Source: CAVVZJ01 sp963752755 (GTDB taxonomy: Bacteria > Planctomycetota > Planctomycetia > Isosphaerales > Isosphaeraceae). From it: 64,000 nt of DNA. A program made the translations under genes and the position numbers. The notes beneath the pieces are model-generated. The model was given only the letters and a program-made list of their open reading frames with translations. It was not told the origin of the DNA and ran no database searches. Below are positions 19,085-27,961 of the stretch, one piece after another; positions within the stretch are counted from its first letter, which is position 1, and each line of letters starts with the position of its first letter. The stretch lies in the NCBI GenBank assembly GCA_963752755.1, contig CAVVZJ010000001.1:434001-498000 (forward strand), written 5' to 3'.

Positions 19085-20674
19085 ATGAGAGCCGAGGCGT
19101 GCCGGGTTATCGTCGGCGTGCTGCTGCCGATGGCCGTGGCGTTCGTCGCGTCCGATGCAGGTGCCCAGGGGTCGGGCCGGCCGGTGCTGCCCATAACCCC
19201 GGGGGACCCGGCCTCGTCGGCGCTCGGCGAATCGCCCGGGCGGAGCGGCGCGGCCCAGGTCGGCGGATCGGGTGAGGTCCAATCGGTGATCCCGGTCGGG
19301 CCCGGGCCGAGCTATCCGCGGGTGCCCCGCGGCATCACCCGGCCACCCGAGCCGTTCGGGCCGCAGGCCGGCCTGGGGATCGAGCCGCTCTCGCCGATCC
19401 CCGAGGCCGAACGCCTGCCTGCCGGGCGATTCGGCGCCCTGAAGATCGAGGAGACGGAGGGGCCGCCGGGGGGCCTCACAATCGACCAGTCCATCGATCG
19501 GCTCGTGCGGCTGAACCTGGAGCTGCGTGCCCAGGCGTTGGAGATCCCCAAGGCCCGAGCCGACGTGCTCACGGCCGGCCTCCGGGGGAACCCGCTCATC
19601 TACACGGACGCCTCCCTCGTCCCCTATGGCAACTTTAACCGCAGCGGCGGCGGTCCCACCCAGTACGACCTGAACATCACCCTCCCGATCGACCTGAACG
19701 GCAAGCGGCGGCGCCGGCTGGAGGTCGCCGAGCGTGCCCGGGAAGTGACCGAGGCCCAGTACCAGGACGCGGTCCGGCTCCAGCTGGACAACCTCTACAC
19801 GGCCTGGATCGACGTGCTCGCCGCCCGTGCGACCATCCGTTTCCTGGAGATGGGGCTGGAGGGGCTGGCCGCCCAGAAGCGCGTGACCGAGGAGATGGCC
19901 CGCAAGGGCACTGCGAGCCGGAACGAGGTCAACAACATCGAGATCCAGATCGACAGCGCGGACTTGACGCTCCTGGAGGCCCGGGAGACCTACGACGACG
20001 CGATGCGGACCCTGGCGGCGCTGCTGATGATCCCGCCGGAGCAGGCCGAGACCTTCCCGATCCGCGGGACGCTCCGCGTCCCGGACCTCCCGCCGCCGCC
20101 GATCGATCGTCTGATCGATCGGGCGTTGGCGTACCGGCCAGACCTGGCCGCCTTCCGCCTCGGCGTCCGGCGGGCGCAGTCCGAGGTCCGCCTGGCCCGG
20201 GCCAATCGGCTGAACGACGTCTTCCTGCTCTACCAGCCCTTGACCGTGCAGGAGGGCCTGCTGCGCGACGAGCGGGCGGCCTACTCGTGGGCGATGGGCG
20301 TGACCGTCCCGGTGCCGGTCTTCGACCGCAACCAGGGGAACATCGCGCGGGCCCAGCACACGGTGGTGCAGACACAGGCGCAGGTCGCGAACCTGGAGCG
20401 GCAGGTGATGTTGGAGGTCCAGCGGGCGGAGGCCGCCTATTCCGTCACCCGGGCGACGATCCGGCGGATGCAGGAGGAGACCCTCCCTGCCGCCCTCGAG
20501 AACCTGAAGAGCAGCCAGGCACAGGCCGGCCAGGGGGAATCGACGACCCTCGCCCGGCTGGAGGCGCGGCGGGCCTTCGGCGAGGTCTCCCGCCAGTACC
20601 TCGACGCTCTGGTGCGGCATCGGCGCTCGATGTTGCGGCTGAACACCGCCGTTGGCGCCCGGGTCTTCCCCTGA
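19085..20674 (+). CDS. TolC/CusC-family outer-membrane efflux protein
   Basis: ATG 19085 gives MRAEACRVIVGVLLPMAVAF, a signal peptide cut near AGAQG. The upstream start at 19052 is less likely. After a Pro/Gly-rich linker the OEP repeat begins (LTIDQSIDRLVRLNLELRAQ). It continues with the paired helical hairpins of TolC-type channels (NPLIYTDASLVPYG, LNITLPIDLNGKRRRRLEVA, GVTVPVPVFDRNQGNIARA). TolC trimers form the outer-membrane exit duct of RND or ABC efflux systems. The inner-membrane partners are not in the window. The neighbouring urease cluster makes nickel or ammonium-linked efflux thinkable, but this is only positional. Confidence 0.82.
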   Translation: MRAEACRVIVGVLLPMAVAFVASDAGAQGSGRPVLPITPGDPASSALGESPGRSGAAQVGGSGEVQSVIPVGPGPSYPRVPRGITRPPEPFGPQAGLGIEPLSPIPEAERLPAGRFGALKIEETEGPPGGLTIDQSIDRLVRLNLELRAQALEIPKARADVLTAGLRGNPLIYTDASLVPYGNFNRSGGGPTQYDLNITLPIDLNGKRRRRLEVAERAREVTEAQYQDAVRLQLDNLYTAWIDVLAARATIRFLEMGLEGLAAQKRVTEEMARKGTASRNEVNNIEIQIDSADLTLLEARETYDDAMRTLAALLMIPPEQAETFPIRGTLRVPDLPPPPIDRLIDRALAYRPDLAAFRLGVRRAQSEVRLARANRLNDVFLLYQPLTVQEGLLRDERAAYSWAMGVTVPVPVFDRNQGNIARAQHTVVQTQAQVANLERQVMLEVQRAEAAYSVTRATIRRMQEETLPAALENLKSSQAQAGQGESTTLARLEARRAFGEVSRQYLDALVRHRRSMLRLNTAVGARVFP

Positions 20675-20731
20675 CGAGAGTCCCCGGACCGTCACCGTCG
20701 CTCCGTCGGTAATGGTCCGTCGCCCCGGTTT

Positions 20732-21975
20732 TCATCGGAAGAACTCCAGCGCGTCGAGGCGACGATCGATCCGCTCGAAGAGCCTCCGGGCCTCCGCCCC
20801 GCCGACGCCGCCGTATCGCGACCTGAGCTCGTCGCCCGTGATCGCTTCGGGGAGGTCGCTGACGTCCGGGAAGAGATCCGCGATCGCGACCCCTTGCCCG
20901 ATCCGCATCTGAGCGGCGTGCGCCGACGCCGCGTCCCGCGTGGCCGCGACGGCGAACCGGATGCCGGCCTTGTTCGCCGCCATGTCCGCGAACGAGAAGC
21001 CGGAACCGCCCGGGGTGGAGTCCTTCATCTCCTTGGCGATGCCGACGGCCAGGGATCGTCGCTCGTCGGCGAGGACCGTCAGCGCGGCGCTGACCCAGAA
21101 GTGCTGGGACAGATCGGTACGGCCCCGGATCCCAACGCGGCGTCGCAGAGCGGCGCGCTCCTCACTCGTGCCGGGGGCGTTCCCGCGCCTGCCGACCTGA
21201 GCGACGCGGTCCTCTCCCAGGATGACCCCGAGGGCCAGGATCGCGGCCCGGTTCGGGAGGACGGGGTCGGTCCCGTGCGAGTTGTCCTCGGCGTAGGCGA
21301 ACGCGACCTGGAGCAGCCTCGCGAACCCCGCGTCGCCCTGCGGGACGTTGCCCGCGTTCTCGAGGACATGCCGCGTGGTCGCCCGCCAGGCCTCATCGAG
21401 GTCGTCCGGGACGCCCGTTGACGCGCCCCACGCGACCAGCCCGACGGCCAGGGCCACCAGCCCCGCCAGCGCGGCGATGCTCCGACGCAGGGCCAGCCCG
21501 GCGAGGGCCCCCAGCAGCGCGGACGCCGTGATGAGCCAGAACTGCGGCGCGATCGGAAAATAGCCGAAGTTGACCCACTTCACGACGACGGCGATCGCCG
21601 GGGTCGCCGCGAGGACCAGGGCGCGGAGGCCCGCAACCGCATGCGCCGCAGCGGGATCGCCAGGAGGATGCCGATCATTCCCACGCCCGCGGCGCGGAAG
21701 ACGATCGTCGCCGCGACGCGAGCGGCCGGCTCGGAGACTCCGGTCAGGACGCGCACCCCGCGGACGGCCCATCCGGGCGCGCCGAGGGGCCGCGGGTCGG
21801 GCACGAGGCAGAGCATCACGAGCCACCCGAGCAGGACGACCACCGGCCACGGCGGCGCGAACGCGCGGCGATCGGCCGCCCGCGGCGCCGAGGGATCGCC
21901 CGCTCGACCCGCGGATTCCGGAGGGGTCCGAGCGCCCTCCACGACGTCGTTCTTAGGAATCTTATTCAGGGGCAT
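20732..21975 (-). CDS. Unknown membrane protein, last gene of the urease operon, one frameshift
   Basis: ATG 21975 overlaps the ureD stop (21962-21964), so translation is probably coupled. The first frame holds two membrane helices (WPVVVLLGWLVMLCLVPD; VAATIVFRAAGVGMIGILLA). It must shift near 21640 to join AVVVKWVNFGYFPIAPQFW and two or three further helices (LLGALAGLALRR; LAGLVALAVGLVAWG). A soluble C-terminal domain (~200 residues) follows. It contains SQHFWVSAALTVLADERRS, then GIAKEMKDSTPGGSGFSFAD and NKAGIRFA. That pattern loosely recalls the HF..SA..(A)..K(E)..D..G..FS..D motif of DUF2279/YfiM-type proteins. No nickel-transporter (HupE/UreJ, NiCoT) His motifs are present. Confidence 0.6.
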
Positions 21976-22825
21976 TGCTGTTTAAATCATCGACTCGATC
22001 GGCCTTACCGGCGCCGGGCGGCGTGGAGAACCAGTGATTCGGGGCGAGCGCGCTGGATTCGAGCAGCCAGGGCGTTGAGCCCGGACCACCCGTCCAGTCG
22101 GCGGCGACTTGCAACGCGGTGCGGACCATCGCCCAGGTGACGGCCGACGGGTGGCCGCACCACCTCACGCAGAATCCCCCCGTGTCGAGCGGGAAGGTGG
22201 CCTGGCGCAGGCCGGCCGCCGGCCCGGCGAGGCGTTCCGGGAGGGGGCCAGCCGCGTAGAGGCTGGCGGCGGCCAACTCGCCGCCGAAATACCAATCGAT
22301 GTCCTCCGGCGACCAGGGGCCGTCCCAGCGGAAGCGATCGCGGTAAATCAGGCGGCCCGATCGGCGGACCTCGAAGTCCTGGACGATTCGCTCGAAGAGG
22401 AAGCGTTCCGAGCAATCCCCGCGTTCGTAGCGGCCCGCCAACCAGATGTCGCCCCAGATCAGACGCCCGCGGGGGGCGAGTTCCACGCGGCCGCGTTGAA
22501 AGTAACGGCAGCCCCGGAACGGGATCGTCGGGCCGGGCAGGACCACCAGGCAGGCGTCGTCCTCGACCGCGATCATCCACTGCTGGGTGGCGTAACTGTC
22601 CAGCGCCGGATGCACCCTCGTGGCGGACTGGCCCGTCAAGACGGCCCGGGTGCCGGCGCCCGCCTCGATCTCGATGAGGTGCCCGTCCCCGTCCAGGAGG
22701 CCGGCGGTCAAGTTGATCAGGTAGAGCAGGCAGGCCGGCTCCCCGTCGAGGTCGAACGGGGGCAGGAGGCGGACGGGCACCTGCTGGTAGCAGGACCCCA
22801 ACCGGGTCTGGCAGCCCGTTCGCAT
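21962..22825 (-). CDS. ureD: Urease accessory protein UreD (UreH)
   Basis: Conserved UreD features are LLPPFDLDGEPACLLYLINL, TAGLLDGDGHLIEIEAGAG, LTGQSATRVHPA, WLAGRYERGDCSERF and RDRFRWDG. UreD binds apo-urease and, with UreF and UreG, channels Ni(II) to the active site. The first ATG in frame is 22825. Homology extends ~20 residues further upstream (ARVGGARFEL) without an ATG, GTG or TTG, so the true start may be a CTG near 22904 overlapping the ureG stop, or a base is missing. The ORF continuing to 23599 is a shadow of ureG. Confidence 0.85.
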   Translation of the reverse strand: MRTGCQTRLGSCYQQVPVRLLPPFDLDGEPACLLYLINLTAGLLDGDGHLIEIEAGAGTRAVLTGQSATRVHPALDSYATQQWMIAVEDDACLVVLPGPTIPFRGCRYFQRGRVELAPRGRLIWGDIWLAGRYERGDCSERFLFERIVQDFEVRRSGRLIYRDRFRWDGPWSPEDIDWYFGGELAAASLYAAGPLPERLAGPAAGLRQATFPLDTGGFCVRWCGHPSAVTWAMVRTALQVAADWTGGPGSTPWLLESSALAPNHWFSTPPGAGKADRVDDLNSNAPE

Positions 22826-22899
22826 GAGCTCGAACCTCGCCCCGCCGACTCGGGCGGCGGGATGCCCGAGGGGCTCGAGCCCACGAAACTCCGGGGGCG

Positions 22900-23688
22900 T
22901 CAGGAGCTCGTCGCGTGTGATACGAGTTGCTCGCGCACCCAGGCGACTACCTCCTCGACGCCTTCCTTCTGGCGGAGGCTGGCCATCAAGAAGGGGCGCT
23001 CGCCGCGCATCTTCAGGCTGTCTCGCCTCATGACATCCAAGTCGGCCCCCACGTTCGGGGCCAGGTCGATCTTGTTGATCACCAGCAAGTCGCTGTTGCA
23101 TATGCCCGGTCCGCCCTTGCGGGGGATCTTGTCTCCTTCGGCTACGTCGATGACGAAGATAAAGCGGTCGGCCAACTCGCGGGAGAAGACCGCCGTCAGG
23201 TTGTCGCCTCCAGACTCGATCAGGACTAGCTCTAGCCCGGGGAACTGGCGCTGGAAGTTCGCCACGGCGCTGAGGTTGGCGCTGGCGTCGTCGCGAATGG
23301 CGGTGTGCGGGCAGCCCCCCGTCTGGACACCGACGATTCGCTCGAGAGGCAGCACCCCCTGACGGGAGAGGAATTCGGCATCTTCGTGTGTGTAGATGTC
23401 GTTGGTGATCACCGCGAGGTTGATCTCGGGCCAGAGCACCCGGCAGAGCGCCTCGACCAGGGCCGTCTTGCCAGAGCCGACCGGGCCGGCGATGCCGACC
23501 GTGAAGACGCCTCGCGAGGGGCCGGCGTAGCGAGCTGGTCCCGGCCGGCCCATGTGGTCGTGGCCCGGGTCCTTGTGAAATCGGACGCCCAACCCCCATC
23601 GTCGACGACGACCAGGCACGGCCCAGGCCGGCGAATGCGGTGAGGCCTCAAGATCGGAACATTCGGGCATACAGGTTTGTTTGCTCAT
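22900..23688 (-). CDS. ureG: Urease accessory GTPase UreG with N-terminal extension
   Basis: SIMIBI GTPase: P-loop GIAGPVGSGKTALVEALCR, VITNDIYTHEDAEFL, metal-binding GVQTGGCPHTAIRDD (Cys-Pro-His), IESGGDNLTA and guanine-specificity NKIDLAP. UreG hydrolyses GTP during nickel insertion. ATG 23688 follows GAGGTG and overlaps the ureF end by ~40 bp, giving ~262 residues against ~205 for typical UreG. The extra ~55 residues contain two Cys and a short His run (FHKDPGHDHMGRP) that could hold metal, useful as no ureE is present. A start inside the extension at MGRPGP is possible. Confidence 0.9.
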   Translation of the reverse strand: MSKQTCMPECSDLEASPHSPAWAVPGRRRRWGLGVRFHKDPGHDHMGRPGPARYAGPSRGVFTVGIAGPVGSGKTALVEALCRVLWPEINLAVITNDIYTHEDAEFLSRQGVLPLERIVGVQTGGCPHTAIRDDASANLSAVANFQRQFPGLELVLIESGGDNLTAVFSRELADRFIFVIDVAEGDKIPRKGGPGICNSDLLVINKIDLAPNVGADLDVMRRDSLKMRGERPFLMASLRQKEGVEEVVAWVREQLVSHATSS

Positions 23689-24331
23689 CGCAGAGCACCT
23701 CGTGGAAAGGACTGCCGGACCCGGCGGCCTCCGGCCCGCGACCGACGAGTTCGTCGGCGAGATCGCGGAGCTCGGCGTGGAGGTAGGCGAGAACCTGCTG
23801 GCCATGCGTATGACCCACCGGGATGGCACGGACCCCCGCGCCGATCATGCCCAGGGCTGCCTGGTGGAGGAAGGCGGTCAGGACATCCCCCGGCTCCCCA
23901 TCGGCGATGGCGCCGAGTATGCCGAAGGCGACCGGGTGATGCCAGGCGTCGGGCGGCTCGGGCAGGGACTGCAGGATCGACCCCAAATCGGCGGAACTCC
24001 AGCACCAGGTCTCCCCCAGAGCGATCAACTGATCGCCCATCTCCCGGCTCGCCCGGCGGGTCGTAGCGGGAACGATCGAACACTCGGCCTGAAGGTTCAA
24101 CTCGGCGAGCGCGGCAGCATCGCCAGACCGGGCCGCACGGCAGGCGGTGGCAACTAGAACCCCTTCAAGGGGTCCAAGTGAATGACGGAGCCAATGGTGG
24201 GTCCACTGCTCCAGGGTCTCGGCGTCGTGGACCAAGCGGCGAGCGATCGCCGCCTCGAGTCCCCACGAGTGCGTGTAGCCGCTGATCGGGAGAGCCGAGT
24301 CGGCGATCTGAAGCAGGCCGAGGTTCATCAT
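23648..24331 (-). CDS. ureF: Urease accessory protein UreF
   Basis: The family start LGLLQIADSALPISGYTHSWGLE places the beginning at MMNLGLL (24331 or 24328). A longer start at 24391 is open but adds a non-conserved Pro/Arg leader, and neither has a strong ribosome site. Further UreF signatures are WTHHWLRHSLGPLEG, HPVAFGILGA and VGHTHGQQVL. UreF is all-helical and bridges UreD and UreG, coupling GTP hydrolysis to nickel delivery. It lies 66 bp after ureC and overlaps ureG. Confidence 0.85.
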   Translation of the reverse strand: MMNLGLLQIADSALPISGYTHSWGLEAAIARRLVHDAETLEQWTHHWLRHSLGPLEGVLVATACRAARSGDAAALAELNLQAECSIVPATTRRASREMGDQLIALGETWCWSSADLGSILQSLPEPPDAWHHPVAFGILGAIADGEPGDVLTAFLHQAALGMIGAGVRAIPVGHTHGQQVLAYLHAELRDLADELVGRGPEAAGSGSPFHEVLCDEQTNLYARMFRS

Positions 24332-24397
24332 GGAGCAAGGGGGTGGTTCTGTCGGATCGGGCCGGCTCGTCGCTCGGCCCAGCCGACGCATCCCTGG

Positions 24398-26119
24398 CTA
24401 GAAGAGGAAATACCGCTGGGTCAACGGCAAGTCGGTCAGAGGCTCGCTGCCGACCTTCTCGCCATCGACCCAGACCTGATAGGTGTCGGGATCGACGCGG
24501 ATCTCGGGGGTTGCCTCGTTGCGCCTCATATCCTTCTTGCCAATCTCGCGGCAGCCCTCGACGGGCACCACCTGTCGCTGGAGGCCGTAGCGCTCGACGA
24601 TACCCGCTTCGAGAGACGCCTTCGAGACGAAGCTCAGGCACGACCTCGGAAGCGCCCGACCGTAGGCGGCGAACTGCGGCCGCATGTAAACGGGCTGCGG
24701 GGTCGCGATGCTGGCGTTCGGGTCGCCCATCTGTGCCATAACAATCAGGCCGCCCTTAAGGACGAGGAACGGTTTGACGCCGAAATAGCCCGGCTCGTAG
24801 AGGACGAGGTCGGCGAGCTTCCCCGCCTCGATACTCCCTACGTGTTGCGAGATCCCGTGGGTGATTGCCGGATTGATCGTGTATTTGGCGACGTAGCGCT
24901 TGACCCGCTCGTTGTCGTTACGTGCGGAGTCACCCTTGAGGGCGCCAAGCTGCACCTTCATCTTGTGAGCGGTCTGCCAGCAACGGACGACGGCCTCGCC
25001 GATGCGGCCCATCGCCTGGGAGTCCGAACTCATCATGCTGATGATGCCGCGATCGTGGAAGACGTCCTCGGCGCCGATCGTCTCGGCGCGGATGCGGCTC
25101 TCCGCGAACGCCACGTCCTCGGGGATGTCCTTTGATAGGTGATGGCAGACCATCAGCATATCGAGGTGCTCGTCGATGGTGTTGACGGTGAACGGTCGGG
25201 TCGGATTCGTGCTCGACGGCAGGACGTTGGGCTGGCCCGCGATGCTGATGATATCCGGCGCGTGGCCGCCGCCGGCCCCCTCGGTGTGGAAGCTGTGGAT
25301 CGCGCGTCCCTTCATCGCGGCGATCGAATCGGCGAGGAAGCCGGACTCGTTGAGCGTGTCGGTGTGGATCGCGATCTGGATGTCGAGCTCGTCGGCCACG
25401 GTCAGGCTCGTGTCGATGACCGCGGGGGTCGTGCCCCAGTCCTCATGCAGCTTCAGGCCACAGGCCCCGGCGAGGATCTGGTTGCGGAGCAGCTTGGCCA
25501 CGCTCCCGTTACCTTTCCCGAGCACGCCGACGTTGATCGGCAAGCCCTCGAACGCCTGGAGCATCCGCATGATATTCCAGGGTCCGGGGGTGCAGGTAGT
25601 GGCCCAGGTCCCCGTGGCCGAGCCGGTACCGCCACCGATCAGGGTGGTGATCCCGGAGGCGAGCGCCGTCTCGATCTGCTGAGGGCAGATGAAGTGGATG
25701 TGCGTGTCGATGCCCCCGGCGACGCAAATCTTCCCCTCGCCGGCAATGACCTCAGTCGCCGGCCCGATGACCAGCCTCGGGTCGATCCCGCACTGCGTGA
25801 GCGGATTGCCCGACTTGCCCACCGCGACGATCCGCCCCTCGCGGATGCCGATGTCCCCCTTGACGATCCCCCAGTGGTCGATAATCACGGCGTTGGTGAT
25901 GACCAAGTCGAGGTGCGGCGGACCCATCGGCTCCTCGAGCGGGCACTGATCCTGTCCATCGCGGATCGACTTGCCGCCGCCGAAGATCGACTCTTCGCCG
26001 TGGTCGGCATAATCGTGCTCGACCTCGATGATGAGCTCGGTGTCGGCCAGGCGGACCCGATCGCCCTTGGTCGGGCCGTACTTCTTGGCGTAGGCTTTTC
26101 GCGAGAGTCGCACGCTCAT
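24398..26119 (-). CDS. ureC: Urease alpha subunit UreC (catalytic)
   Basis: 573 residues, full family length and unbroken. Nickel-site features are DTHIHFICP (two His), GLKLHEDWG with the Lys that is carbamylated, IHTDTLNESGF, HTEGAGGGHAPD, and the flap MVCHHL with its catalytic His. MSSDSQAMGR carries the late Asp. It hydrolyses urea to ammonia and carbamate in the cytoplasm. The start MSVRLSRKAYAKKYGPT matches homologs. It is separated by 51 bp from ureB. All metal ligands expected of an active enzyme are present. Confidence 0.97.
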   Translation of the reverse strand: MSVRLSRKAYAKKYGPTKGDRVRLADTELIIEVEHDYADHGEESIFGGGKSIRDGQDQCPLEEPMGPPHLDLVITNAVIIDHWGIVKGDIGIREGRIVAVGKSGNPLTQCGIDPRLVIGPATEVIAGEGKICVAGGIDTHIHFICPQQIETALASGITTLIGGGTGSATGTWATTCTPGPWNIMRMLQAFEGLPINVGVLGKGNGSVAKLLRNQILAGACGLKLHEDWGTTPAVIDTSLTVADELDIQIAIHTDTLNESGFLADSIAAMKGRAIHSFHTEGAGGGHAPDIISIAGQPNVLPSSTNPTRPFTVNTIDEHLDMLMVCHHLSKDIPEDVAFAESRIRAETIGAEDVFHDRGIISMMSSDSQAMGRIGEAVVRCWQTAHKMKVQLGALKGDSARNDNERVKRYVAKYTINPAITHGISQHVGSIEAGKLADLVLYEPGYFGVKPFLVLKGGLIVMAQMGDPNASIATPQPVYMRPQFAAYGRALPRSCLSFVSKASLEAGIVERYGLQRQVVPVEGCREIGKKDMRRNEATPEIRVDPDTYQVWVDGEKVGSEPLTDLPLTQRYFLF

Positions 26120-26170
26120 GGGGCCCTGCCTCTTGGTGTGGTGGTAGGGAGGAAGTCGCGCGTTGGCCCG

Positions 26171-26548
26171 TCACTCGGCGGGTGAATGGCCAAAACCCTG
26201 CTCCAGGCAACGGCGGAGGCTCTTCTCCCGCGTGTAAGGATCGTCGAGGTGACCATTGACGAGGGCATTGAAGCCGTACACGACCCGCCGCCCGCCATAC
26301 GGAATCAGGCTCACTTCCTTGACCTCGCCGGGCTCAAGCCGCACCGACGTGCCGCTCGGCAGATCGAGCCGCATCCCGTAAGCCTTCGACCGATCCATCA
26401 CGATCGCCTTGTTGACCTCGAAGAAGTGATAGTGCGACCCGATCTGGACCGGGCGGTCGCCCGAGTTGTTGACCCTGAGCTTGACCACTGGCCGGCCGGC
26501 GTTCAGCTCCAGGTCGGCCCCGTCGAAGAGGTATTCACCAGGAATCAT
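26171..26548 (-). CDS. ureB: Urease beta subunit UreB
   Basis: Starts MIPGEYLFDGADLELNAGRP at 26548 after AGGGGAA. It has the core VKLRVNNSGDRPVQIGSHYHFFEVN and FGFNALVNG-like VYGFNALVNGHLDD. 125 residues, slightly longer than the usual ~105 because of a C-terminal extension (EKSLRRCLEQGFGHSPAE). UreB packs around the UreA/UreC trimer and has no catalytic residues. A single frame reading through from ureA to ureB in the raw sequence is caused by the ureA frameshift, not a gene fusion. Confidence 0.93.
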   Translation of the reverse strand: MIPGEYLFDGADLELNAGRPVVKLRVNNSGDRPVQIGSHYHFFEVNKAIVMDRSKAYGMRLDLPSGTSVRLEPGEVKEVSLIPYGGRRVVYGFNALVNGHLDDPYTREKSLRRCLEQGFGHSPAE

Positions 26549-26591
26549 GTTCGGTTCCCCTGAAGTCTCCCGTCGATGTCCCCGGCCGGGA

Positions 26592-26896
26592 ATTACCGGA
26601 TCGGCTGGTGGACGGTGATCAGCTTGCTGCCGTCGGGGAAGGTGGGCTCGACCTGGATCATCGAGATCAACTCCGGGACGCCCTCCATCACGTCGTCCCG
26701 GCCGAGGATCTCGCGGCCGGCGCTCGATGATCTCCGAGACCGACTTGCCGTCGCGGGCCATCTCCATCAGCTCGGCCGTGATGAAGGCCGTCGCCTCGGG
26801 CAGGTTCAACTTGAGCCCGCGGTCCCTCCGCTGCCGGGCGACCTGGGCGGCCATGAAAATCAAGAGCTTGTCGCGTTCCTGCGGAGAGAGGTTCAT
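26592..26896 (-). CDS. ureA: Urease gamma subunit UreA, one frameshift
   Basis: MNLSPQERDKLLIFMAAQVA and NLPEATAFITAELMEMARDG are textbook UreA. After VSEIIER the frame breaks at about 26716-26726. Dropping one base gives GREILGRDDVMEGVPELI and MIQVEPTFPDGSKLITVHQP, ending with IR-TAA at 26592, the exact family C-terminus (~100 residues). An essential subunit restored by one base strongly suggests a sequence error. The start overlaps the urea-transporter stop (ATGA), showing translational coupling. Confidence 0.9.
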
Positions 26897-27921
26897 GGGC
26901 TGGGGTCCCCTGTCGGGATCGTGCTGGCGGGCGGTGGGGTTGCAGACGCGACTTCATCCTCTTGATGCCTATATGTCTCCTTGGCGGGGGTCCCGGCACG
27001 CTCGAGGAACGTGCCGTCGACCCAGCCGAAGATCAGCACCAGCCAGGTCGCGAGGACGAACGGAGCGGTGAGGGCGGGCAACCCGGTCATCGGGACGAGC
27101 TCGGTGAGCGGGACCGAGAGCAGCACCCCCAGCAGTGCGGGGATGAGCGAGCGTCGCCAGACGAACAGCGCGACGGCCGGCAAGGTCGCGTTGTAGCTGT
27201 ACAGTCCCAGGTGGATGTTCTCGGACAGGAACCGGGCCACGAGGCGCTCGGGGTCGAGGGCGCGCTGGGCGGGCGTCACATGGTAATTCGCCACCAAGAC
27301 CCCGAGCGCCGACGCGGCGACCACCCAGACGGCGTGCCGCCACTCGCTCAGGGCGATCCCCAGGACGAAGAACGCCGCGGTGATGAGGTTCGCCTGGAAC
27401 ATGACCTGGCTGACCCCGTTCGCGACGGCCTGCAGCACATTCCCGGCCGCGACGGGCTCGCCCGGGCCGATCCAGCTGGCGCCCAGTGCGGGGCCGATGA
27501 AATACAGCACCCAGGTCGTGAGGATGAACGGGCTGGTGTAGGTCGGGAACGGCAGGAACTGCCTCAGCAAGCGGGTCACGAAGGTGGCGACCACGCAGCC
27601 GAACCCGAGCAGGGCCACGCTCGACAACCCGGGCTGGAAGTAGAAGAACGTGGCGATCCCGACGAGCGTGGCGTTGAACCCGTAGATCCCGGCCGCGATC
27701 TCCCCGGGGTCGAACCTCGCGAGCCGGGCGGTCGCGGCGCCGATCGCCGACCCGACGACGGCGCCCGCGGCCATCAGGAGGGAGCTCGCGGCAATCCCGA
27801 GCACGAAGCAGGCCCCGGTCAGGGCATTCTCCTGGAAGAAGACCTGACCGATGCCGCGGAGCACCACGCGGATTGGTGGGGGGATCGACGCCTCGAAGGA
27901 CGAAAGTTGTGGATTGGACAT
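26893..27921 (-). CDS. Urea transporter (UT/Yut family)
   Basis: 342 residues, about ten hydrophobic helices in two homologous halves. Each half has a family-like loop: GIYGFNATLVGIATFFYF in the first and LYSYNATLPAVALFVW in the second, corresponding to the N-A-T/L-V-G signature around the urea pore. A PFPTYTSPFILTTWVL loop and the matching ALTAPFVLATWLVLIFGWVD repeat it. UT channels let urea cross the inner membrane passively. The gene ends overlapping ureA and begins 40 bp after the carbonic anhydrase, so supply and hydrolysis are co-expressed. The last ~35 residues are a polar tail. Confidence 0.88.
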   Translation of the reverse strand: MSNPQLSSFEASIPPPIRVVLRGIGQVFFQENALTGACFVLGIAASSLLMAAGAVVGSAIGAATARLARFDPGEIAAGIYGFNATLVGIATFFYFQPGLSSVALLGFGCVVATFVTRLLRQFLPFPTYTSPFILTTWVLYFIGPALGASWIGPGEPVAAGNVLQAVANGVSQVMFQANLITAAFFVLGIALSEWRHAVWVVAASALGVLVANYHVTPAQRALDPERLVARFLSENIHLGLYSYNATLPAVALFVWRRSLIPALLGVLLSVPLTELVPMTGLPALTAPFVLATWLVLIFGWVDGTFLERAGTPAKETYRHQEDEVASATPPPASTIPTGDPSP

Positions 27922-27961
27922 GCTTCAGAGAGACCTTGATTCGGATCGGCTGCCTCTCCAA

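Noticed and set aside
22826..23599. Extension of the ureD frame to 23599
   Set aside because: Overlaps ureG completely in another frame and shows no homology; only the part from about 22.9 kb resembles UreD.
26171..26896. Natural UreA-UreB fusion
   Set aside because: The apparent fusion frame has lost the conserved UreA C-terminus; one base restores separate ureA and ureB with their own start and stop.
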